From: Nanobdellota archaeon
Lineage (GTDB): Bacteria > Patescibacteriota > Minisyncoccia > UBA6257 > GWB1-50-10
DNA: 5,478 nt
NCBI GenBank assembly: GCA_030695805.1
Contig: JAUYPG010000021.1
Coordinates: 1-5,478, forward strand
Direction: 5' to 3'
Shown one piece after another: positions 4,916-5,478 of this stretch. The number at the start of each line of letters is the position of its first letter. Within the stretch, counting starts at the first letter, position 1. The notes below the pieces were generated by a model that was not told the origin of the DNA, made no database searches, and saw nothing but the letters and a program-made list of their open reading frames with translations. The translations under genes and the position numbers were made by a program.

Positions 4916-5478
4916 GTGGGCTGCAACAAAAGTATCTCTGGCGACTGTTTACCAAAAACACAGCTCCCTGCGAACTCGTAAGAGGATGTATAGGGGGTGA
5001 CACCTGACCGATGCGAGAAGGTTAACGCTGGGGGTCGTGCCGCAAGGCACGGCTCACTGGCCGAAGCCCTCGTCAATGTCAGCGGTAACTATAACCGTTC
5101 TAAGGTAGCGCATTTCCTTTCCGGGTAAGTTCCGGAGCGCACGAAAGGTGTAACGACTGGAGAACTGTCTCAACGAGGAGCCCGATGAAAATGCGATACC
5201 CGTGAAGACGCGGGTTACCGACAGCAAGACGAAAAGACCCCGGGAGCTTTACTGCAGCTTGATATTGGCTCTAATGGGTACATGCGTAGCATAGTGGGGA
5301 GGCATTGAAGTCCTGATTCCGGTCAGGGTGGAGCCGCCAGTGAAATACCCATCTTGTAATTATTAGCGTCTAACCCGATACGCAAAACGTATTGGAGACT
5401 GTGTCTGGCGGGCAGTTTATCTGGGGCGGATTCCTCCCAAAGAGTAACGGAGGAGTTTATTAAGGTGGACTTAGCCCG

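Overview
The window looks like a piece of a Candidate Phyla Radiation (Patescibacteria, Parcubacteria-type) genome. This is an inference from several features together: a 23S rRNA gene enlarged by several insertions and not preceded by 16S rRNA or tRNA; starts without clear Shine-Dalgarno sequences; and a tiny antitoxin/RelE-type pair of a kind I associate with this group. I could not run a database search.

Layout. Positions 1-319 hold the tail of a small antitoxin-like gene overlapping a RelE/ParE-type toxin gene that seems to lack its C-terminal third. Positions 323-715 encode a VOC (glyoxalase-fold) protein whose frame is intact except for one TGA exactly where a tryptophan is expected. 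A perfect palindrome (714-751) follows, then a VIT1/CCC1-type Fe/Mn transporter (784-1560), an AT-rich inverted repeat with 7-base periodicity, and a protein-L-isoaspartate O-methyltransferase (1708-2349). All genes are on the + strand. Apart from the antitoxin/toxin overlap they look like independent housekeeping or stress genes, not one pathway.

Positions 2350-2715 contain no gene but are dense in signals: a good sigma70-type promoter overlapping the pcm stop codon, a terminator whose left arm can instead pair with an upstream segment (attenuator-like), two further hairpins, a boxA-like element resembling those in rRNA spacers, and a second -10 box. The 23S rRNA gene starts near 2716 and runs off the window in domain V, around E. 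coli position 2300.

The most unusual content is inside the 23S gene. It carries at least five short insertions of about 66-128 nt with no ORF. Four of them (domain I, helix 25, helix 45, helix 63) share one plan: a short 5' GC hairpin, a central arm built of short periodic units, and a 3' GC hairpin. The helix 25 and helix 45 insertions have related central arms, with four CGCRGA units on one side and four CNGCG units on the other. The two AT-rich insertions (domain I and helix 63) share an 8-nt unit occurring four times. The fifth, in domain I, is a hairpin of GAC/GTC heptads. The intergenic palindromes at 714-751 and 1574-1685 are built on the same principle. This suggests a family of periodic-unit hairpin elements spread through spacers and rRNA surface helices. 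They may be intervening sequences cut out of, or fragmenting, the rRNA.
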